DNA of 64,000 bases. It comes from Paenibacillus roseus. Lineage in GTDB: Bacteria > Bacillota > Bacilli > Paenibacillales > Paenibacillaceae. The position numbers and the translations under genes are program-made. The first letter of the stretch is position 1. Each line of letters starts with the position of its first letter. The notes under the pieces are model-generated. The model had not been told where the DNA came from. It did not search any database and saw only the letters and a list, made by a program, of their open reading frames with translations. This document shows, one piece after another, positions 39,797 through 47,984 of this stretch. The DNA lies in contig NZ_JAELUP010000103.1 of the NCBI RefSeq assembly GCF_016424485.1, forward strand, positions 580,686 to 644,685, read 5' to 3'.

Positions 39797-40369
39797 ATGA
39801 CCGAGCAGTCCAAGCAGCACGAAGAGGCAAGTTTAACAGAGCCGACCATTCATTCGGAGCCGATCTTTACAGGGCGGGTTATCTCGCTGCAAGTAGACAC
39901 CGTACAGCTCCCGGACGGGAAGACTGCAACAAGAGAGATTGTCCGGCACCCCGGCGCAGCGGCGGTTATGGCGCTGCTGGACGGCAAGCTGCTTGTCGTG
40001 GAGCAGTACCGTAAGCCGCTAGGGAAACTTCAGGTCGAAATCCCGGCTGGAAAGCTGGACGGCGGTGAGGACCCGATGGAGGCGGCCTTCCGTGAGCTGG
40101 AAGAGGAGACCGGTTATAAGGCCAAATCGCTGCGTCCGGTGAGCAGCTTTTACACCTCCCCCGGTTTTGCGGATGAGAGGCTGTTTCTGTATTTTGCCGA
40201 TGAGTTGGAGCCGGGACGGATGCAACTGGATGACGAGGAGTTTCTTGAAGTCAGAACCATTTCATTGGAAGAGGCCTTGCAATATATCCAAGAGGAAAGA
40301 ATCAGCGACGCCAAGACGATAGTGGCTGTCTATGCCTGGCGGTTGTACAAGCTGACAGGCGAATTGTAG
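39797..40369 (+). CDS. nudF: ADP-ribose pyrophosphatase NudF
   Basis: Nudix hydrolase of 190 aa that cleaves ADP-ribose to AMP and ribose 5-phosphate. The Nudix box (Gx5Ex7REUxEExGU) is complete at about residues 87-109, running from GGEDPMEAAFRELEEETGY. The RXVEQYR-like LVVEQYRKPLGK before it and the TSPGFADERLFLYFADEL after it are typical of the ADP-ribose subfamily. AGGAGAG precedes the ATG. The next gene starts on the base after its stop. Confidence 0.94.
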   Translation: MTEQSKQHEEASLTEPTIHSEPIFTGRVISLQVDTVQLPDGKTATREIVRHPGAAAVMALLDGKLLVVEQYRKPLGKLQVEIPAGKLDGGEDPMEAAFRELEEETGYKAKSLRPVSSFYTSPGFADERLFLYFADELEPGRMQLDDEEFLEVRTISLEEALQYIQEERISDAKTIVAVYAWRLYKLTGEL

Positions 40370-41575
40370 ATGAAAGCTCTCCAGCAGATAGCTGTCATGC
40401 AAAGAATATATGCCGATTTGCATCTGCATATCGGACGCACAGGGAGCGGGCTTCCAGTCAAAATCAGCGGCAGCAAGGACTTGACCTTCCGCAATATTGC
40501 CCACGAAGCGGCTGCCCGCAAAGGGATTAGTCTGCTGGGTGTTATTGACGCCCATTCCCCAGGGGTACAGCAGGACATTGCCGCGTTGCTGGACAGTGGG
40601 GAAATGGCGGAACTGGCTTCAGGGGGAATCCGTTACCGGGATGTAACTCTGCTGCTCGGGGCGGAAATTGAGGTGCGTGATCGGGAGATGACGGGTCCAG
40701 CCCATTATTTATGTTATATGCCAAGCTTCGATGCGATGCAGTCATTTACAGAGTGGATGAGCGGATATATGAAAAATGTTCAGCTCAGCTCCCAGCGGAT
40801 TTATGTAACCGGGCGGCATCTGCAGGAGGAAACAAGGAAGCGGGGAGGCTTGTTCATCCCAGCGCATATTTTTACTCCCCATAAGAGCCTGCTTGGCAGT
40901 GCAGCCATGCGAATCCAGGATGTGCTTGACCCTGAGCTTATTGACGCGGTGGAACTTGGCCTTAGCGCCGATAGTACAATGGCAGGCTGGATTCCCGACC
41001 TGGATCAGTATCCGTTCCTGACGAATTCCGATGCGCATTCCTTAAGCAAGATTGGTCGGGAGTATAATGCCCTGAGTATGCTGGAGCCTTCTTTTGCGGA
41101 GCTGAAGCTCGCACTTCAGGGACTTGAAGGCAGGGGCATACTTGCCAATTACGGTCTCAATCCGCTGCTTGGCAAATATCACCGAACTTACTGCAAAGCC
41201 TGCGGAGCGCTGGCTGACAAGTCCACTGTGTTGGATAGCTGCCCGGTTTGCGGCAGCGGAAAGCTGGTAAGCGGCGTGATGGACCGGATCGAGCAACTCG
41301 CCGATGCAGCCGGCAGGGAGCAGCCGGTTGCATCCTCCAGACCGCCCTATCTGTATCAGGTTCCGCTTGATTTTATGCCAGGCCTTGGCCCCAGGCTGCT
41401 GGATCGTCTGATCGGCAGGTTCGGGACGGAGATGAATATTTTGCATGAGGCGTCCTATGAGGCATTGGCCGATGAGGCGGGGAGTCGGCTGGCTTCGCTT
41501 ATATGCGGAGCCAGAGAAGGTAAGCTTGCCCTGCAATCGGGCGGGGGCGGCACATACGGCAAGATAAGGTCATAG
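40370..41575 (+). CDS. Endonuclease Q-like PHP-domain protein
   Basis: 401-aa protein of the TIGR00375/EndoQ family. EndoQ from Thermococcales, and reported from Bacillus pumilus, nicks DNA beside deaminated bases (uracil, hypoxanthine). The PHP domain starts YADLHLHIGRTG near residue 14; LGVIDAHSPG, LLGAEIEVRD, FIPAHIFTP and FLTNSDAHSLSKIGREYN supply further His/Asp metal ligands. A zinc ribbon follows (YCKACGAL...CPVCGSG) near 272-300. DNA-binding HhH-like GLGPRLLDRLIGRFG lies near 340. It abuts nudF with no gap, so it is probably cotranscribed. In-frame ATG 40397 is an alternative start. Confidence 0.85.
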   Translation: MKALQQIAVMQRIYADLHLHIGRTGSGLPVKISGSKDLTFRNIAHEAAARKGISLLGVIDAHSPGVQQDIAALLDSGEMAELASGGIRYRDVTLLLGAEIEVRDREMTGPAHYLCYMPSFDAMQSFTEWMSGYMKNVQLSSQRIYVTGRHLQEETRKRGGLFIPAHIFTPHKSLLGSAAMRIQDVLDPELIDAVELGLSADSTMAGWIPDLDQYPFLTNSDAHSLSKIGREYNALSMLEPSFAELKLALQGLEGRGILANYGLNPLLGKYHRTYCKACGALADKSTVLDSCPVCGSGKLVSGVMDRIEQLADAAGREQPVASSRPPYLYQVPLDFMPGLGPRLLDRLIGRFGTEMNILHEASYEALADEAGSRLASLICGAREGKLALQSGGGGTYGKIRS

Positions 41576-41598
41576 AGTAGACAGCTTGATCATAGACT
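41570..41598 (+). promoter_or_regulatory. Candidate SigE promoter of spoIIM
   Basis: TCATAGA, 14 bases, CATAGACT: 5/7 and 7/8 against the SigE consensus with ideal spacing. The -35 overlaps the stop of the upstream gene. B. subtilis spoIIM is SigE-dependent. Confidence 0.6.
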
Positions 41599-41628
41599 TT
41601 ACTATTCGGACAAGAGGGGGAGAAGCGG

Positions 41629-42252
41629 GTGAAATCGCCCTTTCTGCAGCCGCTGGTAAAGGATCAGCTCGCGCTTTATATTTTTGTTGGGGTATTGTTT
41701 ATAGTCGGCGTTGTATTCGGGGTCGTGATGGCAGGGGCGCTCACGCTGGAACAGCAGCAGGATTTGACCGGGGATGTGGAGCATTTTGTCAAGCTGCTCA
41801 ATGCCGGGCTGGGACCGGACAAGACAGCTTCCTTTTGGGACCGGGCGTGGTTTCATACAAAATGGGTGCTGCTCATTTGGCTGCTCGGCCTGACTGTCAT
41901 CGGGACGCCGCTGCTGCTTGTGCTGGATTTTCTCAAGGGCGCTCTGGTAGGGTTCTCAATGGGTCTGCTCATTGGCCAGCATGCCTGGAGCGGCGTATTA
42001 TTCTGGTTGATCGCAGTAGCTCCGCAAAATGTATTGGTTGTACCGGCTCTGTTAATTGCCAGCGTGGCGGGCCTGTCGTTCGCCGCTCATTTTGTGAAGG
42101 TCAGACTGCTGCAAAAAAACGGTTCTCTGGCTCGTCCGCTGATTGCCCACACGCTGACGGCCGTCTGTATGCTTGCCGTTTTATGGGCCGCCGCTTGGTT
42201 TGAAGCTTATGTCTCCCCGCTGATTATGGGATGGGCCTCGCGATTTTTGTAA
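41629..42252 (+). CDS. spoIIM: Stage II sporulation protein M
   Basis: Integral membrane protein of the SpoIID-SpoIIM-SpoIIP machine that drives forespore engulfment by septal peptidoglycan removal. 207 aa. At least five hydrophobic helices are visible (LYIFVGVLFIVGVVFGVVMAG; WVLLIWLLGLTVIGTPLLLV; the GALVGFSMGLLIGQH loop; VLVVPALLIASVAGLSFAAH; LIAHTLTAVCMLAVLWAAAW). GAGGGGGAG precedes the GTG start. SpoIID and SpoIIP genes are not in the window. Confidence 0.94.
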   Translation: MKSPFLQPLVKDQLALYIFVGVLFIVGVVFGVVMAGALTLEQQQDLTGDVEHFVKLLNAGLGPDKTASFWDRAWFHTKWVLLIWLLGLTVIGTPLLLVLDFLKGALVGFSMGLLIGQHAWSGVLFWLIAVAPQNVLVVPALLIASVAGLSFAAHFVKVRLLQKNGSLARPLIAHTLTAVCMLAVLWAAAWFEAYVSPLIMGWASRFL

Positions 42253-42296
42253 GGATCTGCCTTGGGTGCGCCTGTTGCTATTTTCCTCCAAAAGGT

Positions 42297-42326
42297 TTGA
42301 CTTTCTTCTTCTTTTCCCCATATAAT
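42297..42326 (+). promoter_or_regulatory. SigA-type promoter of fur
   Basis: TTGACT, 18 bases, perfect TATAAT, about 50 bases before the ATG. I found no convincing Fur or PerR box around it. Confidence 0.78.
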
Positions 42327-42377
42327 GAAAGCAAAGTATTAGACAATGGGCGCGGTGTCGGCGTAAGGGGGGAAATC

Positions 42378-42836
42378 ATGGAAGCCCGGATCGATAAAAT
42401 TAAACAGCAGCTGCAGTCACAGGGCTATAAGTTGACTCCTCAACGTGAAGCTACGGTGTCTGTACTGCTTGAGAATGAAGAAGATCATCTAAGTGCGGAA
42501 GACGTATTCATGCTTGTCAAGGATAAGGCTCCCGAGATTGGCCTGGCGACCGTTTACAGAACGCTTGAGCTGCTCAGCGAGATGCATGTTGTCGAGAAAC
42601 TGAATTTTGGTGACGGGGTGGCCCGTTACGATCTCCGCACAGATTCCAGCAAGCATCACCATCATCATCTGATTTGTGTCCAGTGCGGGTCGATGGATGA
42701 AATTATGGATGACTGGCTGGGATCGCTTGAAGAACGGCTGGACGAGGAATTTGGATTTACCGTTATTGATCATCGACTCGACTTCCAAGGTATCTGCCAT
42801 CGATGCCGGGACAAGAATGATCCACCAAAAGAATAA
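42378..42836 (+). CDS. fur: Fur family transcriptional regulator
   Basis: 152-aa metal-dependent repressor. The winged helix (KLTPQREATVSVLLENEEDHLSAEDVF, TVYRTLELL) fills residues 1-85. The regulatory domain has five consecutive His (93-97) and the structural zinc site Cys100/Cys103 and Cys140/Cys143. Position between spoIIM and xerD is that of B. subtilis fur, so iron-sensing Fur is favoured over PerR or Zur. GGGGGGAAA precedes the ATG; upstream in-frame codons are part of the promoter region. Confidence 0.92.
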   Translation: MEARIDKIKQQLQSQGYKLTPQREATVSVLLENEEDHLSAEDVFMLVKDKAPEIGLATVYRTLELLSEMHVVEKLNFGDGVARYDLRTDSSKHHHHHLICVQCGSMDEIMDDWLGSLEERLDEEFGFTVIDHRLDFQGICHRCRDKNDPPKE

Positions 42837-42842
42837 TACAAC

Positions 42843-42881
42843 ATGCGGCTCGCTACCTGCTTTTACAGGGACGAGCCGCAT
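42843..42881. terminator. Bidirectional terminator between fur and the subtilase
   Basis: ATGCGGCTCG pairs with CGAGCCGCAT, with an inner CCTG/CAGG stem. T-rich sequence follows on the + side. It lies between two convergent genes and probably serves both. Confidence 0.88.
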
Positions 42882-42887
42882 TTAATT

Positions 42888-44078
42888 TTAGCGAGAGATC
42901 TTGACAGCTCTCGCCTTGCCGATAGGAAGCTTGCTCAGCCTGCGTACCGAGCGTTCAAGCTGCAGCAGGCCGCTGCCTTGTGCGAGGCTGGAGATGCCTT
43001 TTAGCTTAAGCGCCCCATTCTTTATTGCCCGCAGAACAGCTGCCGGTGTAAGTCCAGGGAAGTAGGAGATGAGCAGGGCTGCCCCTCCGGCAACGTGTGG
43101 CGAGGCCATGCTGGTGCCCGATAGGTAGGCATATTTTCCACGCAGCCATGTGGAGCGTATTTCATTCCCCGGCGCTGTAATATCAATGCCCCGTCCACGG
43201 CTGCTGAACGATGCGATTCGGTTGCTTCGAGTGGAAGCGGCGACGCTGATCGTTCCCGGATAACTAGCAGGCGCATCAATCCCGCCCGAGTAGTTGCCGT
43301 CATTTCCCGCTGAGCACACAAGGACAATTCCGTTTCTGGCAGCCAGAGCGACCGCTTTTTCAAAGACACGGCTGCGAACTTGATGAGGAATGCCAAGGCT
43401 CATATTTACAACATTCATTTTATGTTTCACACACCATACAAGACCCTCAATAATATCCGATAGATACCCCAGGCCCTGACGATCCAGCGCCTTGACGGCA
43501 TAAAGGCGAACCTGAGGGGCCGTGCCGGCGATGAGGCCTTTAATACCAAGAGCTGCGGCAATGCCTGCGACATGCGTGCCGTGTCCATTGTTATCCCGGT
43601 ATGAGGCGCCTCCGAGCGTGTTGGTCCCACCACGGACTTTCAGGTCCGGATGCTTGGCAATACCGGTATCCAGAATTGCAAGACGCACGGGACGACCCTG
43701 GGTGGTCTTCCATATTTGCGGAGCTTGGATTCGATTGATGTTCCAGGGGATGATGCGCTGGCTACTTTTTTTACTGCCGCCGGAAGTAGAAGCAGGTTTG
43801 TGGCGTTTGCTTGCATGAGCGCGGATCTTGATGTCTTTTTCCACAAAAGCGACATGAGGATGACGCTTCAGCGCTTCGATGTTTTTTCGAGTATCGAGAT
43901 GGCAGCATACAAGGGCCAACTCGCCAATGTTTTTAACCGGTTCAATACCCTGTTGCCGTAGATAGCGGCAGCAGCTTTCATGAAGGGAGCGGTTCTTCAG
44001 GCCAATCAGCATACGACGGGAGTATGGGTTCGGTTTGCGGCAAGTATAATGAGAAAGCAATTCATTCACATATTTCAT
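42888..44078 (-). CDS. S8 family subtilisin-like serine protease
   Basis: 396-aa subtilase. Catalytic triad Asp127 (AILDTGIAKHPD), His156 (NNGHGTHVAG) and Ser313 (SGTSMASPH), with oxyanion Asn249 (SAGNDG), all intact. Residues 1-85 look like an inhibitor/propeptide domain. No clear N-terminal signal peptide is present, so it may act inside the cell or leave by another route. AGGAGG lies about eight bases before the ATG. It is the only long reverse-strand gene in the window and is inserted between fur and ald; B. subtilis has no gene here. The upstream region holds a good SigE-type -10. Confidence 0.93.
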   Translation of the reverse strand: MKYVNELLSHYTCRKPNPYSRRMLIGLKNRSLHESCCRYLRQQGIEPVKNIGELALVCCHLDTRKNIEALKRHPHVAFVEKDIKIRAHASKRHKPASTSGGSKKSSQRIIPWNINRIQAPQIWKTTQGRPVRLAILDTGIAKHPDLKVRGGTNTLGGASYRDNNGHGTHVAGIAAALGIKGLIAGTAPQVRLYAVKALDRQGLGYLSDIIEGLVWCVKHKMNVVNMSLGIPHQVRSRVFEKAVALAARNGIVLVCSAGNDGNYSGGIDAPASYPGTISVAASTRSNRIASFSSRGRGIDITAPGNEIRSTWLRGKYAYLSGTSMASPHVAGGAALLISYFPGLTPAAVLRAIKNGALKLKGISSLAQGSGLLQLERSVRRLSKLPIGKARAVKISR

Positions 44079-44107
44079 GAGGTGGCCTCCTGCCCGTAAT
44101 TTACTTA

Positions 44108-44132
44108 ATTGTATGGAGAAGGCGCGTTGTAT
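44108..44132 (-). promoter_or_regulatory. Possible SigE promoter of the subtilase gene
   Basis: On the reverse strand CATACAAT (44108-44115) matches the SigE -10 consensus 8/8. Upstream an ACATACA lies 12 bases away, two bases closer than the usual 14. The -10 is good; the -35 is weak. Confidence 0.35.
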
Positions 44133-44233
44133 GTTTGGGTATTCGCCGTTCAGATACATATTTATTCCTGTCGAAGGACAAGGTATCGCTAGAGGAAGAT
44201 TCATCTTTATCCGTATCGGGGAGGGAAATTCGA

Positions 44234-45397
44234 ATGATAATTGGCGTACCGAAGGAAATTAAAAGCAGTGAGTATCGTGTCGCTTTGACTCCTGCAGGCG
44301 CAGGCATGTTGCGTGCGGCTGGTCATGAAGTTCTTGTACAGCAAGGGGCGGGAGAAGGCAGCGGATTTACAGATGAGCAGTATGTCGAGGAAGGAGCGCG
44401 AATTATTGAAGGGGCAGACAAGGTCTGGCTCGGAGCGGAAATGATATTGAAAGTCAAGGAGCCGCTCCCGGAAGAATTCGGCTATTTTCGCAACGGACTG
44501 CTGCTCTTCACCTATCTTCACCTGGCCGCTGCCCCTGGGCTTACAAGGGCGCTGATTGATCAGGGGGTGAGCGCTCTCGCCTATGAAACGATTCAATTGC
44601 CAAATGGCGCTTTGCCGCTTTTGACCCCAATGAGTGAAGTGGCAGGTCGGATGGCGGTGCAAGTTGGAGCACAATTCCTTGAGGCTTTTTACGGAGGAAA
44701 AGGAATATTGCTTGGAGGTGTGCCAGGTGTCCCGCCTGCAGAGGTTATTATTTTGGGTGGTGGCATTGTCGGCACGAATGCGGCGCGAATTGCGCTCGGA
44801 ATGGGAGCGAGCGTCGTTATTCTGGAGCGCAGCGCCGACAGGATGAGGCAAATTGATGACTTGTTCCACGGGCAAATACGCACATTGATGTCCAACCCGT
44901 ACAATATTGCTCAGGCCGTCCGCAAAGCAGATTTGCTGATCGGGGCTGTGCTGATTCCAGGGGCCCGCGCACCGCGGCTGGTAACGGAGGAGATGGTGCA
45001 GACGATGAAGAAGGGGGCCGTCATCGTCGACGTAGCGGTAGACCAGGGAGGCTCCATAGCGACCATTGACCGCGTCACGACGCATCAGCAGCCGGTCTAT
45101 GAGAAGTACGGCGTTCTCCACTATGCGGTGGCCAACATGCCGGGGGCTGTTCCCAGAACCTCGACCTTTGCCTTGACCAATGTTACGTTGCCTTATGTGC
45201 TTGAATTGGCGGACAAAGGGCTGTCAGGCGCGATTGCTGGCAATAAACCGCTAGGCAAGGGAGTGAACACCTATCGGGGTCATATTACGCATCCGCAGGT
45301 GGCAGAAGCGGCCGGGCTGCCCTATACGCCTGTTGAGCATCTGCTCCATTCCGTTCCTTATGATCCAACTACGATAGCACAGGGGGGCTTGTCATAA
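44234..45397 (+). CDS. ald: Alanine dehydrogenase
   Basis: NAD-dependent oxidation of L-alanine to pyruvate and ammonia; in B. subtilis ald is needed for normal sporulation. 387 aa, slightly longer than the usual 371-378. MIIGVPKEIKSSEYRVALTP opens the protein; catalytic Lys75 (LKVKEP) and His96 (YLHLAA) are present, and the Rossmann motif ILGGGIVGTNAARIALGMGA lies near 170. GGGGAGGG is eight bases before ATG 44234. It is divergent from the subtilase. Confidence 0.95.
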   Translation: MIIGVPKEIKSSEYRVALTPAGAGMLRAAGHEVLVQQGAGEGSGFTDEQYVEEGARIIEGADKVWLGAEMILKVKEPLPEEFGYFRNGLLLFTYLHLAAAPGLTRALIDQGVSALAYETIQLPNGALPLLTPMSEVAGRMAVQVGAQFLEAFYGGKGILLGGVPGVPPAEVIILGGGIVGTNAARIALGMGASVVILERSADRMRQIDDLFHGQIRTLMSNPYNIAQAVRKADLLIGAVLIPGARAPRLVTEEMVQTMKKGAVIVDVAVDQGGSIATIDRVTTHQQPVYEKYGVLHYAVANMPGAVPRTSTFALTNVTLPYVLELADKGLSGAIAGNKPLGKGVNTYRGHITHPQVAEAAGLPYTPVEHLLHSVPYDPTTIAQGGLS

Positions 45398-45420
45398 AGC
45401 CCTTTTGTGCTTCATACATA
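45392..45420 (+). promoter_or_regulatory. Possible SigE promoter before yqzK-xerD
   Basis: TCATAAA, 14 bases, CATACATA: 5/7 and 7/8 against the SigE consensus. It overlaps the end of ald. No SigE control of this unit is known to me, so this may be chance. Confidence 0.35.
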
Positions 45421-45470
45421 TAAAGGGGCGGCAACTGACAGCCGTTGCATAGGATGGGAGGGAGCAGGCT

Positions 45471-45704
45471 ATGGTTTTTTCACTGCGTAAATGGCTGTCC
45501 CGATTTGCTTTTCTCATATTGTTCGTCCTGCTGACGGTTCTGGTTTTTGGAGGCTATCGTTTCTTTATGACAAAGCTTATGCTCGTAGACCCTTATGAGG
45601 CTCCGCATGGGCAGGCGCTTAAAGTATTTCAGCCGAACGGAGGGGAACCGGAGAAAGCATCAATCTCCGATCGTCTGCGCTGGTTTTATTTATACGGGGA
45701 ATGA
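45471..45704 (+). CDS. yqzK: YqzK family membrane protein (DUF4227)
   Basis: 77-aa protein with one N-terminal transmembrane helix (FAFLILFVLLTVLVFGGYRFF) and a short exposed tail ending DRLRWFYLYGE, the family hallmark. Function unknown. It lies between fur and xerD in B. subtilis; here ald and the subtilase are interposed. GGGAGGG precedes the ATG. Confidence 0.85.
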   Translation: MVFSLRKWLSRFAFLILFVLLTVLVFGGYRFFMTKLMLVDPYEAPHGQALKVFQPNGGEPEKASISDRLRWFYLYGE

Positions 45705-45817
45705 CGAATTTTGGAGAAGGATGCAGGATTACAAGGACCCGGTGTGGAATATAGCTTCTATATGCCGGAATGAATGCGCTTTTGACGCATCTGCCCGGCA
45801 AAAGAAAGGGAGCGGTT

Positions 45818-46732
45818 ATGAAGTCACACCTGTTATCCTTTATTCAGCATTTAACTTACGAACGCGGCTTGTCCGCCAGTACGCTCGATTCTTATAGAAG
45901 AGACCTTGAAGCTTTTTTGGACTATGCAACAGAGCAGGGAATCGATCGGCTGGAAGACGTGCAGAAGCATCAGCTATCGCTCTATTTCCGCTCTCTGAAG
46001 CAAAAGGGCCGGGCAGCCGCCACGATTTCCCGCTGTCATGTTTCGTTGCGGGCATTTTTTCAATTTCTTGTACAGGAAGGCGCAATAGCCAAAGATCCGA
46101 CGCTGGGGCTTGAGGCGCCAAGACCGGAGAAACGACTGCCGGAGGTGCTGACCGTCGAAGAGACAATGTGTCTGCTTGAGGCTCCGCTGTCAGGAACGCC
46201 GGGCGGCATTCGCGATAGAGCGATGCTGGAAGTGCTGTATGCAACCGGAATTCGGGTTTCTGAGCTGATTGCCCTTCAGATCGATCATTTGAATCTGGCG
46301 CTTGGTTTTGTAAGATGTATCAGCCAGGGAGGCAAGGAGCGAATTATCCCGCTGGGTAAAATTTCATCTGAAGCGCTGGAAAACTATTTGTCAGGCGCTC
46401 GGCAAGAGCTTGTCAAACCGGACAAGCCCGAGGATACGCTTTTTCTGAATCATCAGGGGTTTGGCATGAGCCGTCAGGGCTTTTGGAAAATCATTAAAAA
46501 ATATGCCCGTGAAGCTGGGATTACGAAAGCTATTACCCCGCATACACTGCGTCACTCTTTTGCCGTTCATCTGCTCGACAACGGGGCGGATTTGCGTTCT
46601 GTTCAAGAGATGCTGGGCCATTCGGACATTTCCACCACTCAGGTTTACTTGCGTTTTCACAAGTCACCGATGAAAGAAGTGTATGAGCGCGCTCATCCCC
46701 GCGCAGGCAGCGTGGCGGAAGCGGAGAACTGA
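45818..46732 (+). CDS. xerD: Site-specific tyrosine recombinase XerD
   Basis: Resolves chromosome dimers at dif with its partner XerC (CodV in Bacillus). 304 aa from ATG 45818, which has AAAGGGAG; an upstream in-frame ATG at 45770 has no good site. The N-terminal SAM-like domain (LSFIQHLTYERGLSASTLDSYRRDL) precedes the catalytic domain with Arg in ATGIRVSEL, HTLRHSF (His-x-x-Arg), LGHSDISTTQVYL (His and the Tyr nucleophile). In B. subtilis deoB follows; here punA follows directly. Confidence 0.94.
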   Translation: MKSHLLSFIQHLTYERGLSASTLDSYRRDLEAFLDYATEQGIDRLEDVQKHQLSLYFRSLKQKGRAAATISRCHVSLRAFFQFLVQEGAIAKDPTLGLEAPRPEKRLPEVLTVEETMCLLEAPLSGTPGGIRDRAMLEVLYATGIRVSELIALQIDHLNLALGFVRCISQGGKERIIPLGKISSEALENYLSGARQELVKPDKPEDTLFLNHQGFGMSRQGFWKIIKKYAREAGITKAITPHTLRHSFAVHLLDNGADLRSVQEMLGHSDISTTQVYLRFHKSPMKEVYERAHPRAGSVAEAEN

Positions 46733-46779
46733 GCGGCAGCCTGTAAGACTATAATTTAACCGGTACGGAGGAAATACAT

Positions 46780-47604
46780 ATGCATGAAATTACAGCATCT
46801 CATATTCAAGAAGCTGCTGGATACATTACATCTTTGACATCCGATCAGCCTGAGATCGGGCTCATTATGGGTTCCGGTCTTGGCATTCTTAGTGATTATA
46901 TTGAAGATGCAACCATTATTCCATATCATCAAATCCCTCATTTTCCAATTTCAACGGTAGTAGGCCATGCGGGAGAACTGCTCATCGGCAAACTCGCTGG
47001 AAGAACCGTCGTCCTGATGAGCGGGCGCTTTCATATGTATGAGGGTTACGGCCCGGAGCTGACGGCATTTCCCGTGCGAGTGATGAAGGCGCTTGGAGTC
47101 AAGCATTTGATCGTAACCAACGCAGCGGGCGGCATTAATATCGAATTCAAGCCGGGCGATTTGATGGTGATAACCGACCATATTAATCTGACTGGACGCA
47201 ATCCGCTTGTCGGCCGCAATGATGAAGAACTGGGAGACCGCTTTCCAGATATGTCTCAGGCATACAGCAGAAGGCTGGGGGCCATTGCGAAGGACGAAGC
47301 GGCCAAACTTGGCTTTGGGCTTCGTGAGGGCGTGTATGTGGGCGTGCTTGGACCGTCTTATGAGACACCCGCGGAAATCCGGATGATGCGGACAATGGGG
47401 GCTGATGCTGTAGGCATGTCAACGGTCGCTGAAGTGATTGCCGCCCGTCATAGCGGAATCGAGGTGCTGGGCATTTCCTGCATAAGCAATATGGCCTCCG
47501 GAATTCTTGACCAGCCGCTGTCTCACCAGGAGGTTATAGAGACAACCGATAAAGCTCAAGCGCAATTTTTAAGCTTGATTCTCGCTGTGATTCCCGCTGT
47601 ATAG
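46780..47604 (+). CDS. punA: Purine nucleoside phosphorylase
   Basis: Phosphorolysis of guanosine and inosine nucleosides, trimeric PNP family. 274 aa. Phosphate site MGSGLG, VVGHAGELLIG, TNAAGGINIEFKPGDLM, GVYVGVLGPSYETPAEIRM and the purine-binding MSTVAEVIAARH are visible. GGAGG precedes the ATG. A TATAAT-like -10 (46750-46755) lies upstream without a good -35, so cotranscription with xerD is possible. The phosphopentomutase gene that normally precedes it is absent. Confidence 0.95.
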   Translation: MHEITASHIQEAAGYITSLTSDQPEIGLIMGSGLGILSDYIEDATIIPYHQIPHFPISTVVGHAGELLIGKLAGRTVVLMSGRFHMYEGYGPELTAFPVRVMKALGVKHLIVTNAAGGINIEFKPGDLMVITDHINLTGRNPLVGRNDEELGDRFPDMSQAYSRRLGAIAKDEAAKLGFGLREGVYVGVLGPSYETPAEIRMMRTMGADAVGMSTVAEVIAARHSGIEVLGISCISNMASGILDQPLSHQEVIETTDKAQAQFLSLILAVIPAV

Positions 47605-47768
47605 CCGTTTTAATACAGTTTCAAAGCGCGTGCGAGGAAAGTTTCGGTGGTGGCAATAGAGTCGGAATTTGTTACAAAATTGTAAAAATTGATTCGACCC
47701 ATTGTGACAACATTTGTATCGAAATCGTCGTATACTGTCCATGACAATCAATTAATGGAGTGACAAAA

Positions 47769-47984
47769 ATGGACAAGCTTAAAACTGCGCAGCTTGAAAT
47801 GCTGCGGCGGAAAATGGTAGAAACTGCCAATCAGGAGCAATCGCTGCTTCACCGGGAAGTGCTTCATTTAAGCGAGATGCTCGATCAGATGATTATTAAC
47901 GTGCAAAGAGAAAAGTGTGCCAAGCGCAAATCGGGCTTGAAGCAACATTATGCCAGAGAGCCCGAGGAAGCGGCTGTGCGTTAA
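47769..47984 (+). CDS. Spo0E-like aspartyl-phosphate phosphatase family protein
   Basis: 71-aa helical protein. The segment LHLSEMLDQMII fits the Spo0E family signature (SxxLD between two amphipathic helices), as in Spo0E, YisI and YnzD, which dephosphorylate Spo0A~P and delay sporulation. Normally a second conserved pattern (LS.ELD.LI..Y) is followed by a short tail, as here. ATG 47769 is preceded by GGAG at good spacing. The link to Spo0A is inferred from the family; proximity to dacF and spoIIA is suggestive only. Confidence 0.7.
   Translation: MDKLKTAQLEMLRRKMVETANQEQSLLHREVLHLSEMLDQMIINVQREKCAKRKSGLKQHYAREPEEAAVR

Noticed and set aside
41586..42203. Forward frame of 205 codons overlapping spoIIM
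   Set aside because: Overlaps SpoIIM, which has clear membrane helices and a good start; the alternative has no family features.
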